Below, piece by piece: positions 35,379 to 46,352 of a stretch of DNA of 64,000 nucleotides. The notes beneath the pieces are model-generated. The model was not told the origin of the DNA. It saw only the letters and a list, made by a program, of their open reading frames with translations, and did no database searches. Made by a program: the position numbers and the translations under genes. Every line of letters begins with the position of its first letter. Position 1 is the first letter of the stretch. Source of the stretch: Distichodus sexfasciatus (Eukaryota; Chordata; Actinopteri; Characiformes; Distichodontidae); NCBI GenBank assembly GCA_032718565.1, contig JAVGVS010000307.1:304001-368000 (forward strand). Direction: 5' to 3'.

Positions 35379-38300
35379 ATGGCCCTCCTGCTGGAGCACC
35401 AGTTCAAGCAGCTGGCCGCGGACAGACAGGTGGAGACACGGTCCTTCCTCGAGGCCGTCTCGCACCTGCCGCCCTTTTTCGGTAAGTTTAACACACACAC
35501 GCGCGCGCACACACACCCCGGAGTGTGTCTCGTGGCCGGGAGTGACGTGGTCACGAGACGCGCCCGGGAACCGATTAGAAACCACACGTTCATGTGTAGA
35601 AACGTTGAGTCGCGATCGAAACCTGAACGGACTGTTCATCCGAATTATGAGTTGCGAAACGAGTTATGAAGCGAGTTCCAAACTGCTGTCGAAACTGCTG
35701 CCAGTGCTAAACTGCTCCCTAAACCGAGTTCTAATCTGTGTGCAAAGTTTAAAAGCCAACTGTAAAAGACAAACTGCTGAACTGTTTTCTAAACAAAATT
35801 CTAAACTGACTCGTTTTGTAAGCTGAGTTTCAGAAGCAGTTATGAACAAAGCTCTAAATAGTTTTTTAAATCCAAGTTCTAAACTGAAGTTGTAAAACTG
35901 GTTTAAAACAATGCTATAACCTAGTTTATAAAATGGATATAAATTAGGTTGTAAACTAGTTCAAACAAAGGTTTAAACCAACCTTTAAACAAGGCATTAA
36001 TTAGTTTTAACCCTAATTCTAGGGTAAGACCTAAGTCAAGATCTAAAAGAAGTTATAAAATGTCTTCTAAGCTAATTCAAAAGCAAGTTCTAAATGAAGT
36101 ACTAAACTTAAGATCTAGTCAAAGTTATTCAGTATTCTAAACTAAAATAAGTTCTAAAACAACTTCTAAAATACAAGTAAATTCAAACGCAAGTTCTAAA
36201 CCATTTAAAACAAAGTTAAAGTGATTATTTGTCATTATTATTATTTGTGTTAGTTGAAGTTGTAAACAGTCCAAAGTGTAAACACAGAACTCACAGTGTA
36301 AGAGTTTAAACTTAGACCATGTCTTTAGCAATGACATAATTCGAGTAAAATTTTCATTATGACGTTTGCTTCCCCTTTGAGTTGCTATTTATCTTTGGGT
36401 TTACTCCTTTTACAGTCGTTAATGGCAATTAAAGAGGGCAGGGAACCTCTCTTATACACCATATTTGATGCCTGACTGATATCAGATTTTTAATCAATAC
36501 TGATTTTGATATTGCAAGTTTAACATATGTGTAGTTACTCAACAATGCAGTTTAAACAAACATATTTATCTTTTATCAGTTGATAATATTGCTGTGTCAC
36601 CCTGGCTCTAGTCCTGAAGCCTTTTATTTGCACTTTCGTCCAACGGTTACATCTGATATAAACGTCCTGTCCTCATTGCTTTGAGTTGCGGCTGATTTCC
36701 CAACATCCTCCAGATTAGCTTCTGATTCCAGGCCTCGTGGGATTTTCCACTCGCGATCACAAACCGACCCGCAAAAGGTGATAGGATATCTGTCAAAATG
36801 TTTTTGCCAAGCGCCACTATTTGCACAAGCCATATTCTTGCTTCTTTATTTCTTAGATCAGATTTCTGTGTGGCCGGGGCGGATAGAAAAAAGCCCTTTG
36901 CATGCATAATTGAAAGCATCGCCCTCGATTTTAAAGTTGAGAAAATTGATTGGCGCCGGGTCGGATTGCCCTGGCCCATTCACGGCCGGAGTGGAACGTC
37001 GGGACATCTTTGTTCCGAGGCCAGATCTTTTCATGAACATGAGAAACTGCTTTGTAATGAGCGTGCCACCCGAAACGCCGGGCGGCTGCTGCGATTACAT
37101 GCTGGTACTCTCTGTCCCGTGCCCATGTATATGGTGCCAGGGTGAACTCCAAATCCACAGATGAGGCACTTTTCCCTTGGTAATTCTTTGAAATGTCCTT
37201 CAGAATTTGGCAGTAGAGAGAAAAAGCCAAATTGGACCTTGGGCTTGAAGTGTCAGTCGGACTCTGACATTGTCGTGTTCATGTGCGTGAAGTAGAATTT
37301 ATCACTTGTCCGTACTGTGAATGTAAGTGGACCTCCATTCCGGACTCTACAGTCTCTAGTTTTCTCATCCGTCTTGTTAGACTTGTTTCTCTTCAAATGG
37401 AAGTCTCTGACGACATTTAGCACGTGTTTGCTTGAAACCTTTTTTTGTAAAGTTAGTGCTCACAGTAAACCCATCCACTACCTATATTTTATAAGCCTGA
37501 AAGACATTTGTCTTAAACAAGCTTCACAATTTGATTAAACATCAACTTTCAGCTTCACTTCCTGTTATTTTCTTTTAAAGAAAAAGATGTTAATGAGAAG
37601 GCATCATTACTTTAGCTGTGGAGTTTGGATGGGAAATAAATCCCTTCAGGTCGAACAATATGTAAGTTTGCTGAAAAAATTCCAGGATTAGACCTTGCTG
37701 AAGGTCACGTGAGTTCACAAAACAACAACTAAGTCAGTGACTTTGTGATGTTCCCAAACAACACCCATGCTTTGGGGCATTCCGAATCTTCTTTTCCATT
37801 CTGGTTGGTGTTGTTTGTGGCTAACAGGATCCAGATCCCTTGTCTGTGGTCAAAACTGATTAGACAAAGAACGTTCACAACAAATGCAGAAAGAGCCAGA
37901 CAAGCATGCCATTGTTTTCCGGCTTTGAGCAGGGAAAAGAAAAAGCATTTGCCTTAATTATAATGAAACGAATAACGGCAGAGACATTAAAAGACAGCGG
38001 AGAGAAACGGATCGGTAATCAGAGACGGCGCCACTGGCACTGGAGCACAATAGCAGTGAAGGCAGGATGCTGAAGCCTGTCACGACGTGGCTCGTGCCAG
38101 TCCTTCATTCTTCGCTCACCCCCCTCAGCTCCGCTGCCCCATACTGCCCAACTCAGTGAGAGACGCTAGGCGCCGTCGATCCAGTTACAGGCCAGCCAGG
38201 TGACATTAAGCTCCAGTAAAGCTTCTCTGCTGGGGTCGGATAAAAAGGGACTTGGTTAGGGTACCAGGCTCTAGCCAAAGTTATTTGGTCCACTGACTGC

Positions 38301-41300
38301 TGGTGCATATTAAAGCGTCCTGGAAACACTGGTAAATGAAATGAAAGCCTGGATCTGCTTCTGGAACAAGTGTCTAGAACATGGCTAGCAGGTTCTAGAA
38401 GCTGCAGTCTTCATGAAAATTGACCATTGAAGTTGTGTAGATAATCAAACAGCCTAATTCTAGTTCATTTCTGGGGTAAAAAACTTGCAGGAACTTGCAA
38501 ATTAACTGGAATTTGCAGTGAACTCTCGAACTCTAATTGATCATCTAGACTTTTTTTTCATTCTACACCTACACACGAGCTGATATACACACCCTCAACC
38601 CTTGAGTCCCTTTCTGAGTCTTGGTTCCTCTCAAGGTTTCTTCCTGTGCACCACAGAGGGAGTTTTTCCTGCTATTGTTAAGAGGCTTGGATTTGTCAAG
38701 GCTTTATTATTATGCCTGTTGTAAAAAGTCTGTTAAAGTACAGTTGACCTAGTGTGTCACCTTTGCACAACATGGAAGACTTCAGGTGCTGTGGCACCAA
38801 TCCAAGATGGTTTTGAATAATCACCTTCCCCAGTGGCATCATGGCAAATCTGTAGGCATTCTGACGCCTTTATGTAAGAAATTTCAAACACAATCGTGGG
38901 AAGAAATCTTCGGAACTTCAGGCCCAGTTCCTTCCAGAGTCGCATTACGATTCCGTCGCTTGAAGCAGTGCGTGCTGGAAACTAATTAACGGCAGGTACG
39001 CCGAGGGCGGAAGCCCCGTCCTGATCCTCTGCCATGATAAATTGGTCTGTTTGATAATCGAAGTTGCTGCGAGCGCATTATGCTTGTGGCAGGGCTAGTG
39101 GGAGAGGCTGAAAAATTAATGAGCAGCGTCCGTGCTTTCAGAAATCTGTCATGCTCTCTAAACGAAGTTAATTATTCAGAGCTTTGTTTTGCAATAGGCT
39201 TAACGTCTGGGTGCGGTTTGTGCGGTTTGTCAGGAGATCTCCAGGATTTCTCTCACAGTGTCAAATCCTTGCTGATTTACATTACGAATGCTATTGATGA
39301 AGAGTCTATTTTTAATGGTAACAGCTTCTTCTGAATAGTGCATTACGGTTGCAGAAATGATGTATTAAAGTATACAAAACTCAGGAAAATTCAGTTGCTT
39401 GGTGCTCAGACTCCTAACTTTAAATAAAGGATGAAAACTTCAAGTATGTATAAAATTGTAAAAATATCTCACGTTTTTCTCTCTGTCCCTGTCCAGATTG
39501 CCTCGGTTCCACCGTTTTTGCTCCTGTTAAGGCTGATATTGCTGGCAATATCACTGTAAGTATTCATTTAAATACTGTGAAGATATTTGAATTCAGGGAA
39601 AGTCTAATTTTTGTCTTTTTGAGATGTGATGCATCAACCTGTTTTGGTGCTAGACTTATGTAAAGATCAGCATTATTGCATTGTGGTAGTTGGCTCCAAC
39701 CCATTCCTCCGGGGCATTCCGACAGCACACGTGGCGTCTGGTTGATTAGTCCCAGAATTCAACACACCTGAGGCAGGTAACCAGGAGCTGTTGTGTGTTG
39801 ATTGTTGTGTTGGAGACGAGGCTGCACCATATGGACGAGACGCTTCATATGGCAACTGTCAAGAAAGTTGAATTTATTAAGTAGACTGTTATTATTTACT
39901 GACAGAAGTGACAGTTACACACAAATAGCCTGGATACAGCATGTAATTTTGAAAAAGTGACTGGGATTTTGGATTTAATGCCAGTCTTACTGACCATTTT
40001 TGGACAATTTTGCAGTACTGTAAATCTTTTGATAGCAGTAAAGCGTATCCTGAGACAGGTACATGAGGTTTTGTTGTCTAATAAGAAAACCTGGTCGTTC
40101 TACTTGTAAATTCAGACTTAAATCAACAGCCTAAAGTCAATTAAGGTCCTGATAACTAAAAAACCATGCCGATATCAACATGCTCAAGGGTCAACAGAAG
40201 CGTATACACTAGGTCAGTACCAAAATACGCCAGAAGCAGGAGGAACACAATTTAGGAAAGTACAAAATGCCACCACTCCACTAGATACTCATCAAGACTG
40301 CTCATCTGGGGACGAAACGAGAGCTGAAACACCTTGACAATCGCTCCGCAACACAAGGACGGCACAAAGGGCGAGATCAATTCACCAGCAAACTGTAGAG
40401 AAACGAGAAAGGTGACCATAAGACTGGGGGTTGAATCCCGGGAGAGCTTAAAATCACCTCGCACCTGAGCAACTCCACTCCCAAGGTGCTCCATGGAGAC
40501 TGTCCTTGTAGTTGGGGACAGAAAGTTGTGTTGGATAAGAGCGCATGATAAGTGCCGTCATGACAACAAATCAAAATCGCCGGGACTGTCAAAAACGGCA
40601 AAGTGAGCAGATGTTAGCGTTCTTGCCACTACTCCATGCGTGTTGGTTTGAGGATGCGGGGATGACAGGTGACAGCTGGGCTCGAAGAAACATGCCGAAA
40701 GAATAAACGAATTAAGGAATCACGTGACCTGGCTTTGCGGTTTGCGGGTCTGTAACTAACGTAACTCTGAGAAGACTCTTTCGGTCCCTGCTCAAAAACA
40801 GTATATTAAACCTGCATCAAACCAAAAATAACCAGCAGCGGGTCTCAAATATGGCGTAAGATGGTTTAGAACCAAAACTGGCTTGAAGTGTCCTCAAGAT
40901 ACTCACAAGAGCAGATGAAGGTGGGGACCAACTAAAAGCCAGGTAATAGAGAGATGCAGAGATGCAGATACTATTTCAATGAAAACCAAATCAGATGGTT
41001 CTTCATCCTCAGAAAATCAAGGCCGTGTACGACAGCAATCCGGGTCGTTACAAGACCCTGCAGCAGATTCTGGAAGCGGAGAAGGAGATGCATGGAGCCG
41101 AATGGCCCAAAGTTGGTGCTACTCTCGCCCTCATGTGGCTAAAGAGGTACGATGACCATTAGGTCCTAAACAAATACTGTACAAATGGTACTGTGCATTT
41201 CAATCTTACTTTATACGACATCTTTGAACTCTGACTTTCAAGAGTAACGGTTTAGCTGCTAAATATCAGGGAAAAAATATGTTACTGGAGTTTGACTGTA

Positions 41301-42366
41301 ATCACATTCGAAAGCACAAACTAATTTAACCAGTAGATCTTTCAACTTACTGGAGTACAAACTATGTTCTTCACATTCTAGGGGTCTCAAGTTCATTCAG
41401 GTCCTGCTGCAGAGTTTAGTGGACGGCGAGAAGGACGAGAACAACCCCAACCTCATCAGGGTCAACGTCACTAAAGCTTATGAGATCGCCCTGAGGAAAT
41501 ACCACGGCTGGCTGGTGCAGAAACTGTTCAAAGTAAGAAATTTCCACTTCTTCTTTTAGGAATGGATCATTGTTGTCGACTTCAATCCTAATGAATGTCC
41601 ACTACATTTCTACAGACACCTGTTAAACTCTTACTGCACTACAGTTGTTGAGCACTGGAGTATTTATACTTCTGCACCAAAGTATTATTTTGCGCTGACT
41701 TTAATGGTATACAAGCGCGTTTTAGTGGTGCATAGAACTTAAACTCGACTTTATACTTGAGTACTTATATTTTTACGACTTTTAACTCATTTCACAGAGC
41801 AGCATTTTTTGCAGCAGCCGAGGTTGGTAGCTTTAGGAGTGTTATTGGCACTTAAGTAATGTTTTAGCCCTTACGTATTGTATTGTTTTTATTTTTAATG
41901 TATGTTACAATAGCCTGACCGTTTGAATTTGTTAGCTAAAAATAAAACTGGTGACTTTTAATGTAAGTTAAATGTAAACAGCTACCTTCAATATGTTACC
42001 ATACAAGAAATAAGGCAAACGTTTATGCGATATGTAAAAATATAACATTAACACATATACAAGTAACTTACATTACCTTATTTAAAATATAATGACGCAT
42101 GTTGTGTTAAGTTAAACTTGAGTACCGAATAAGAAAACGGGGCATGAATAAAGGGTTATTTTGACTCACCTCCTGTTCTCTAGGCGGCGCTCTACGCGGC
42201 GCCCTACAAGTCAGACTTCCTCAAGGCGCTGTCCAAGGGGCGGGAAGTAAAAGAGGAGGACTGTCTGGATAAAATCCGCCAGTTTCTGGTCAACTACAGC
42301 GCCACCATCGACTCCATCTACGAAATGTACACCAAGATGAACGCCGAGCTGGACTACAAAGCGTGA
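35379..42366 (+). CDS. gltp: Glycolipid transfer protein
   Basis: GLTP is a cytosolic all-helical carrier that moves glucosyl- and other glycosphingolipids between membranes. It docks at the ER through VAP proteins. Exons: 35379-35481, 39497-39555, 41013-41146, 41382-41532, 42184-42366. The total is 630 nt, 209 aa, the same length as human GLTP, and all phases fit. The sugar-headgroup residues are all present at the family positions: D48, N52 and K55 (PVKADIAGNITK), W96 (LALMWLKR) and H140 (ALRKYHGWLVQKLF). The chain ends in MNAELDYKA, close to the mammalian end. A match to the FFAT-like VAP-binding region (PPFFDCLG) is seen near residues 31-38. The start ATG has C at -3 but G at +4, and homology begins exactly here. 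Nothing is broken. Intron 1 is unusually long (4 kb). Confidence 0.97.
35640..36340 (+). repeat. Degenerate 'gttctaaactg' word array in gltp intron 1
   Basis: Dozens of variants of 'gagttctaaactg' and 'agttataaa' recur at irregular steps of about 15-30 bp. It appears to be a much-decayed short-period tandem repeat. No coding signal is present. Confidence 0.5.
36620..37165. other. Candidate conserved regulatory island 1, gltp intron 1
   Basis: This stretch differs from its surroundings. It is balanced in G/C, lacks simple or interspersed repeats and is dense in binding-site-like words: 'ctttgcatgcataattgaaa' (POU/homeobox-like), 'ttgattggcgc' and 'gcatgctggtactc'-like sequence near 37100. Overlapping ORFs exist on both strands but have no family match or splice logic. 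The call rests on texture only. Confidence 0.35.
37940..38215. other. Candidate conserved regulatory island 2, gltp intron 1
   Basis: The segment contains 'attataatgaaacgaataac', 'cggatcggtaatcagagacg' and 'gttacaggccagccaggtga'. It is repeat-free, not coding, and G/C-balanced with homeobox-like cores. Inferred from texture. Confidence 0.3.
38565..38720 (+). repeat. Conserved fish interspersed repeat
   Basis: 'ttggttcctctcaaggtttc' followed by 'ttcctgtgcaccacagaggg' and 'agtttttcctgctattg' is a widely recurring fish repeat core (usual form AAGGTTTCTTCC...GGGAGTTTTTCCTTGCC). It lies in gltp intron 1. Confidence 0.6.
38935..39265. other. Candidate conserved regulatory island 3, gltp intron 1
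   Basis: A repeat-free stretch with several homeobox-type cores: 'aactaattaacggcaggtac', 'ctgccatgataaattgg', 'gaaaaattaatgagcagcgt' and 'cgaagttaattattcagag'. It ends about 230 bp ahead of gltp exon 2. It resembles developmental enhancers. Not tested by alignment. Confidence 0.4.
39680..39850. repeat. Short interspersed repeat in gltp intron 2
   Basis: 'ggctccaacccattcctc', 'aattcaacacacctgaggca' and 'ttgtgtgttgattgttgtgt' are the parts of a common short fish repeat ('CAACACACCTGATTCAGGT' type). No coding capacity is present. Confidence 0.45.
40425..40545 (+). repeat. SINE family B remnant in gltp intron 2
   Basis: 'ggttgaatcccgggag' (B-box-like), 'ccatggagactgtccttgta' and 'ttggataagagcgcatgata' are the decayed body of the SINE best seen at 49201-49402. 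Confidence 0.5.
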
Positions 42367-44485
42367 CAAGCTTTCTGCTCAGCTCTATTTGATTTCATAT
42401 GTATAGTGCTTTTTACAACAGATGTTGTCACAAAGCATCTTTACATAGAACTCAAGTCAGATTCTAATGGCTGATCTCTAACTCATTTTCTCGGTAAGGA
42501 CTTGAGGAAAAGTAAAAAGAGAAGGAGCACCAAAGTTATTACTTATACATATACTGCAAAATTCTGTCTCTCAGGGTTTTTAACTAAAACCAAAATAACA
42601 TATTCTGTTCTCTACGTAAAACAAACTCACTACTTCTGAAAAACCACACTGACTCGAGTTTGTGATGTGCTTGCTTTTCTGAAACAAAAGAAATAAAAAA
42701 CTTAATTAGTGCAATGTATTTTTCTGAAAATATGAATAAAATAGAACAAACTTTCCGTCTTCTATGTAAAAAATAAACAGCTACGTTTACTATATTAGCA
42801 TAAAAGAAAATTTGTAACGTCTAAAAATATAAGAAATAATGTTTAGGATATTTAATTGATCCTAAAATAAAATCAGTTACTTTTAGTTCCATTAGGATTA
42901 AAATAAATAGCTACCTTCAAATATTTTTAAAACTATTAATAAACATTAAAAAAGAACAAATGACTTTTAATAATTAATAAATAAAAGGTTACTTTTAATA
43001 TACATTAAACATATACCTTTCATATATTACTTTTAAAGAAAATGGAAGTATTATAGTATTATACATGCATAAAAACATATACTTTTCATTTATGCTGAAA
43101 AAGTGAACATATCATTAAACATTATTTTATTTTTATTTTTAACTTTAAATAAGGTATGACACTTTTACATAAAATGCAAAAAGATAAATTTACTTTTACT
43201 TTTGTAAAAACATAACCCAAGACTTTTAAATCAGCTTAAAATGAATAACTTTTATTGTCTCACATTTGCATTTGATAATTTATTTATTTAGTGCTGTAGA
43301 ATAAACTCTTCATAAAATTGTTATATTTGTTGTGTCTGAGCAAAAATGTTTATTTATTTCTTATAACTGATCGGGAATTTTTGTCTGTTTTGTTTGTTAC
43401 TTCGCTTTTTCTTGGGTGTTTTTGAATGCAGTTTTTTGCTTGTGCGATGATGATTTATTGGGTTATTTTATTGACCTTATAACTTTGATTTCGAATGTCG
43501 GAATACAAGCTATCAGTGTGTGCATGTGTGATGGTTTGTGTATTTTGCAGAACAAGACTTGAATTTCGATAAAGAACAGAGGAAATGATTCTTAAATGTG
43601 TGAACATTAAAGTGACTTTTAACATATTACATCTGGCTTTTTGTTAATTTTATTAAAACAGCCTGTTATTTTTATTGCTAAATATAATAAAAACGTATAT
43701 ATGTTAAAAAGAAAAATGAAGCTAAAATGCTGAGTGTGTCTACTTTTAAAAATGTACATAATGACGTGTTTGGGGAATGGAATTTTTGGTTTTTACTTTT
43801 GGGGGGAAATTTCCAAGCAAAAATTGATATTGCATATATTGCTAAATAAAATACATATATTGCTAAATGCACCATGAATTGCTTAGATACGTCTGGAAAA
43901 TATTAATAGAGCAATTACTGGGGTGATTCTGAAGGGATGCCTATCTGCACAGAAAATAAAAATAGAAAACAATAATAAAATAAAATAAATAATGAAAAGC
44001 TAAAAACAAATGCCCTGTGTATTTTGTGATAACTATAATTAGGCTGAAACAATATAGTATTATAATATACTACACTATATCATATATTATGTTGATTCTG
44101 AATAAACTGGTTTTTAAACAGTACGTCTTGTAGTACCTCACTTCAACACATGAGGACAGAGTTTCTCTCATGATCTTAGACTAGAGGCCAAATTCAAATG
44201 AGGACATTGTTGTAGTTCTTATCATATAGCTATTATATATAATATTTCATCTTTTCTACTCTCTGAAGTCCTAAAATGTCAATGGACGCACACTCACTCA
44301 GTTTGTTTTACTAACTTAATGAGGACAAAGCATTATAACATTACCTCTGACAAACGTTTATCTATTAATAATTCTTACAGAAGCCCAAATCATCTGGAAA
44401 TGAATAATAATAAATAAATAATAATAATTAAAAGGTGATTTCAGTAGTGAAACCGGATTCATTGTCACGGATCACCTGCATTGCG
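42367..44485. other. gltp 3'UTR and A/T-rich intergenic DNA
   Basis: Sequence after the gltp stop. Several AATAAA-like signals are present (for example 42691-42696, 42735, 43302), so the true 3' end is uncertain. The rest is A/T-rich with repeated 'acttttaatataca'-type words. No further gene is seen. Confidence 0.45.
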
Positions 44486-44492
44486 CGAGGGG

Positions 44493-44512
44493 GACCACCA
44501 GGGGGCCGCGGA
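44493..44512 (+). promoter_or_regulatory. Strong CTCF-like site between gltp and trpv4
   Basis: The core CCACCAGGGGGCCGC (44495-44509) matches the vertebrate CTCF consensus CCASYAGRKGGCRS at almost every position. It sits in a short G/C-rich patch inside A/T-rich DNA, about 2.1 kb after the gltp stop, and points in the same direction as the array at 29 kb. Occupancy is not shown by sequence. Confidence 0.55.
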
Positions 44513-44639
44513 CCACCACCTGAAAACACCCGAAACATAAGATTGATTTACAATATTAATAGAAACCTAATCACAATAAAAATACAACCTTAACTATGAA
44601 GGCAAGCTTGATGTAAAACTGTAAATCCAATTTGCTAGA

Positions 44640-44760
44640 CCGCTCCTTACATCCAAAAATGTTTTCATAAAACCACAAAAAAACAGCTTTTACAATCTTT
44701 TGGGGGACAATGAGGTTCTCACAAATCCCCCAAAAACCTACACACACAGATTTTTAATAT
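44640..44760 (+). repeat. 'GTCCCC'-type fish repeat copy
   Basis: 'aaaaccacaaaaaaacagct', 'gggggacaatgaggttctca' and 'caaatcccccaaaaacct' recur almost unchanged at 63722-63842. These are two copies of one element in the same orientation. Confidence 0.6.
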
Positions 44761-44948
44761 TTAGGTAGTTTTTTCAAAAAGACAATTTCTTTAAAGGACA
44801 TTGCAAAGTTTTTAACCAAATTTAGGTCGAGTTTTGAACTAAACTCGTCGAGCCCGAACTTGACACCGAGCTCCTTTTCACCTCATACACGTCAGGGGCG
44901 GAGAACTGAAAGAGAAAACCGAGAGGAACTGCTCCAAATTTCCTCCCC

Positions 44949-45011
44949 TCACACACACACACACACACACACAGACACAGACACACACAGAGACACACAC
45001 ACACACACACA

Positions 45012-45086
<75 letters not shown>

Positions 45087-45088
45087 AC
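44949..45088. repeat. (CA)n microsatellite
   Basis: About 140 bp of ACAC with scattered AGAC interruptions. The long Cys/Val and Thr/His reading frames here are artefacts. Confidence 0.95.
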
Positions 45089-45826
45089 AAGTCGCCGTGG
45101 CGAGGATGACGCTTAATCCTGAATACTCCATACAGATGTAATATTGAGGTTTTAATGGGATACCGCGTGTGTTCGGATTACACGGACTGAGTCATTTCCC
45201 ACACCGCTTTTCTTCTGGTAAGATTTTAATCTGTATTTATTCCCACAAATCTACGTTTACTCTCTCAGTTTTATCCTTCTCAACGTAAATGTTGAACAGT
45301 TTAAGTAGTTAACGTACAGGCAGCAATGCTTGTTATTAAGGTGTTAGGTCACATTAATATCGCAGTGAACACTAATACATTACACTAAAATTAAACAGCT
45401 ACTTTTGATCAAATTAACTTGCTGCTTTTGTTCTGCCTTCGTGTAAGAAAATAAAGAGCTACTTTTTTATTGTCATTGTTAAATCCTGGAAAGGCAGGAA
45501 AACAATAAAGATATCGCACACGGACTTCACTCGGCGGTATCTTTATGTAGAATCAATGTAGAAAAAAACACAAATCAACATTTTAACATTTTGCAAAATA
45601 GTAGTGCATTGACATTGCATTCTACTTCAGTTGCAGCCTGTCTTTAAATAATCTCAGTCCATGAAATTCTGTAAATGTTCCCCGTTGGCAAAAGTATATA
45701 GTAGTAACATACACAAAGAAGTACACAGAATATTACGTGAGCTCATGTCTCCATTATTCTGTTGAATTTTCCTTAATCCAATGAGATCTGACTGCAATAT
45801 TTTGATTGAGCCATATTAACAGTAAC

Positions 45827-46352
45827 CAGGGGTGGAATGTAACATTTTTTGTATTTGTACTTCGTTACAGTACTTAAGTAAATTTTTACGTATCTGTACT
45901 TTACTTAAGTAAAAATAATAATGCATACTTTTTTTTATTTTACTCCATTACATTTTTCGGCACTTATCTGTACTTTCTACTGCACTACATTTCTACAATT
46001 TATGCTGTTAATCGTTACACTTTATGAACGCAATTTCCTCAAAATCTTGCATGAAAAGATAGTTAGCCTACTGATTGCGTTCTGGCGTTGTTTGCCATTG
46101 CCAACCAGTCTGGTGGCTTTATTAGCTTCACATCGGTAGAGGCATAAGTCAGTATGTCAGTGTATCTACAAAATGGCACAGCCCAGACGCTGAGACAACC
46201 CATTGCGTGAGTACTTTTACTTAAAAAAATACTTTAAAGTAAATTTAAAAGTAAGTACTTGTTGATGTAGCACTTCTACCTTTACTTGAGTACATATTTT
46301 GCAGGATACTTGTACTTTTACTTAAGTGCTGAACTTCAGTTCTTCCACCACC
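45827..46352. mobile_element. hAT-like 'CAGGGGTGGAA' MITE
   Basis: The left end is 'caggggtggaatgtaac' and the right end is 'cagttcttccaccacca'. The interior repeats 'tacttaagtaaa' and 'tacttttacttaagt' in both senses. This is the layout of a very common fish non-autonomous DNA element. A target duplication was not established. Confidence 0.65.

Noticed and set aside
36798..37145. Overlapping ORFs of about 100 residues on both strands
   Set aside because: They arise because the stretch is less A/T-rich. There is no protein family match, and the texture fits non-coding regulatory DNA better.
44822..45141. Cys/Val-rich and Thr/His-rich ORFs
   Set aside because: Translations of the (CA)n microsatellite.
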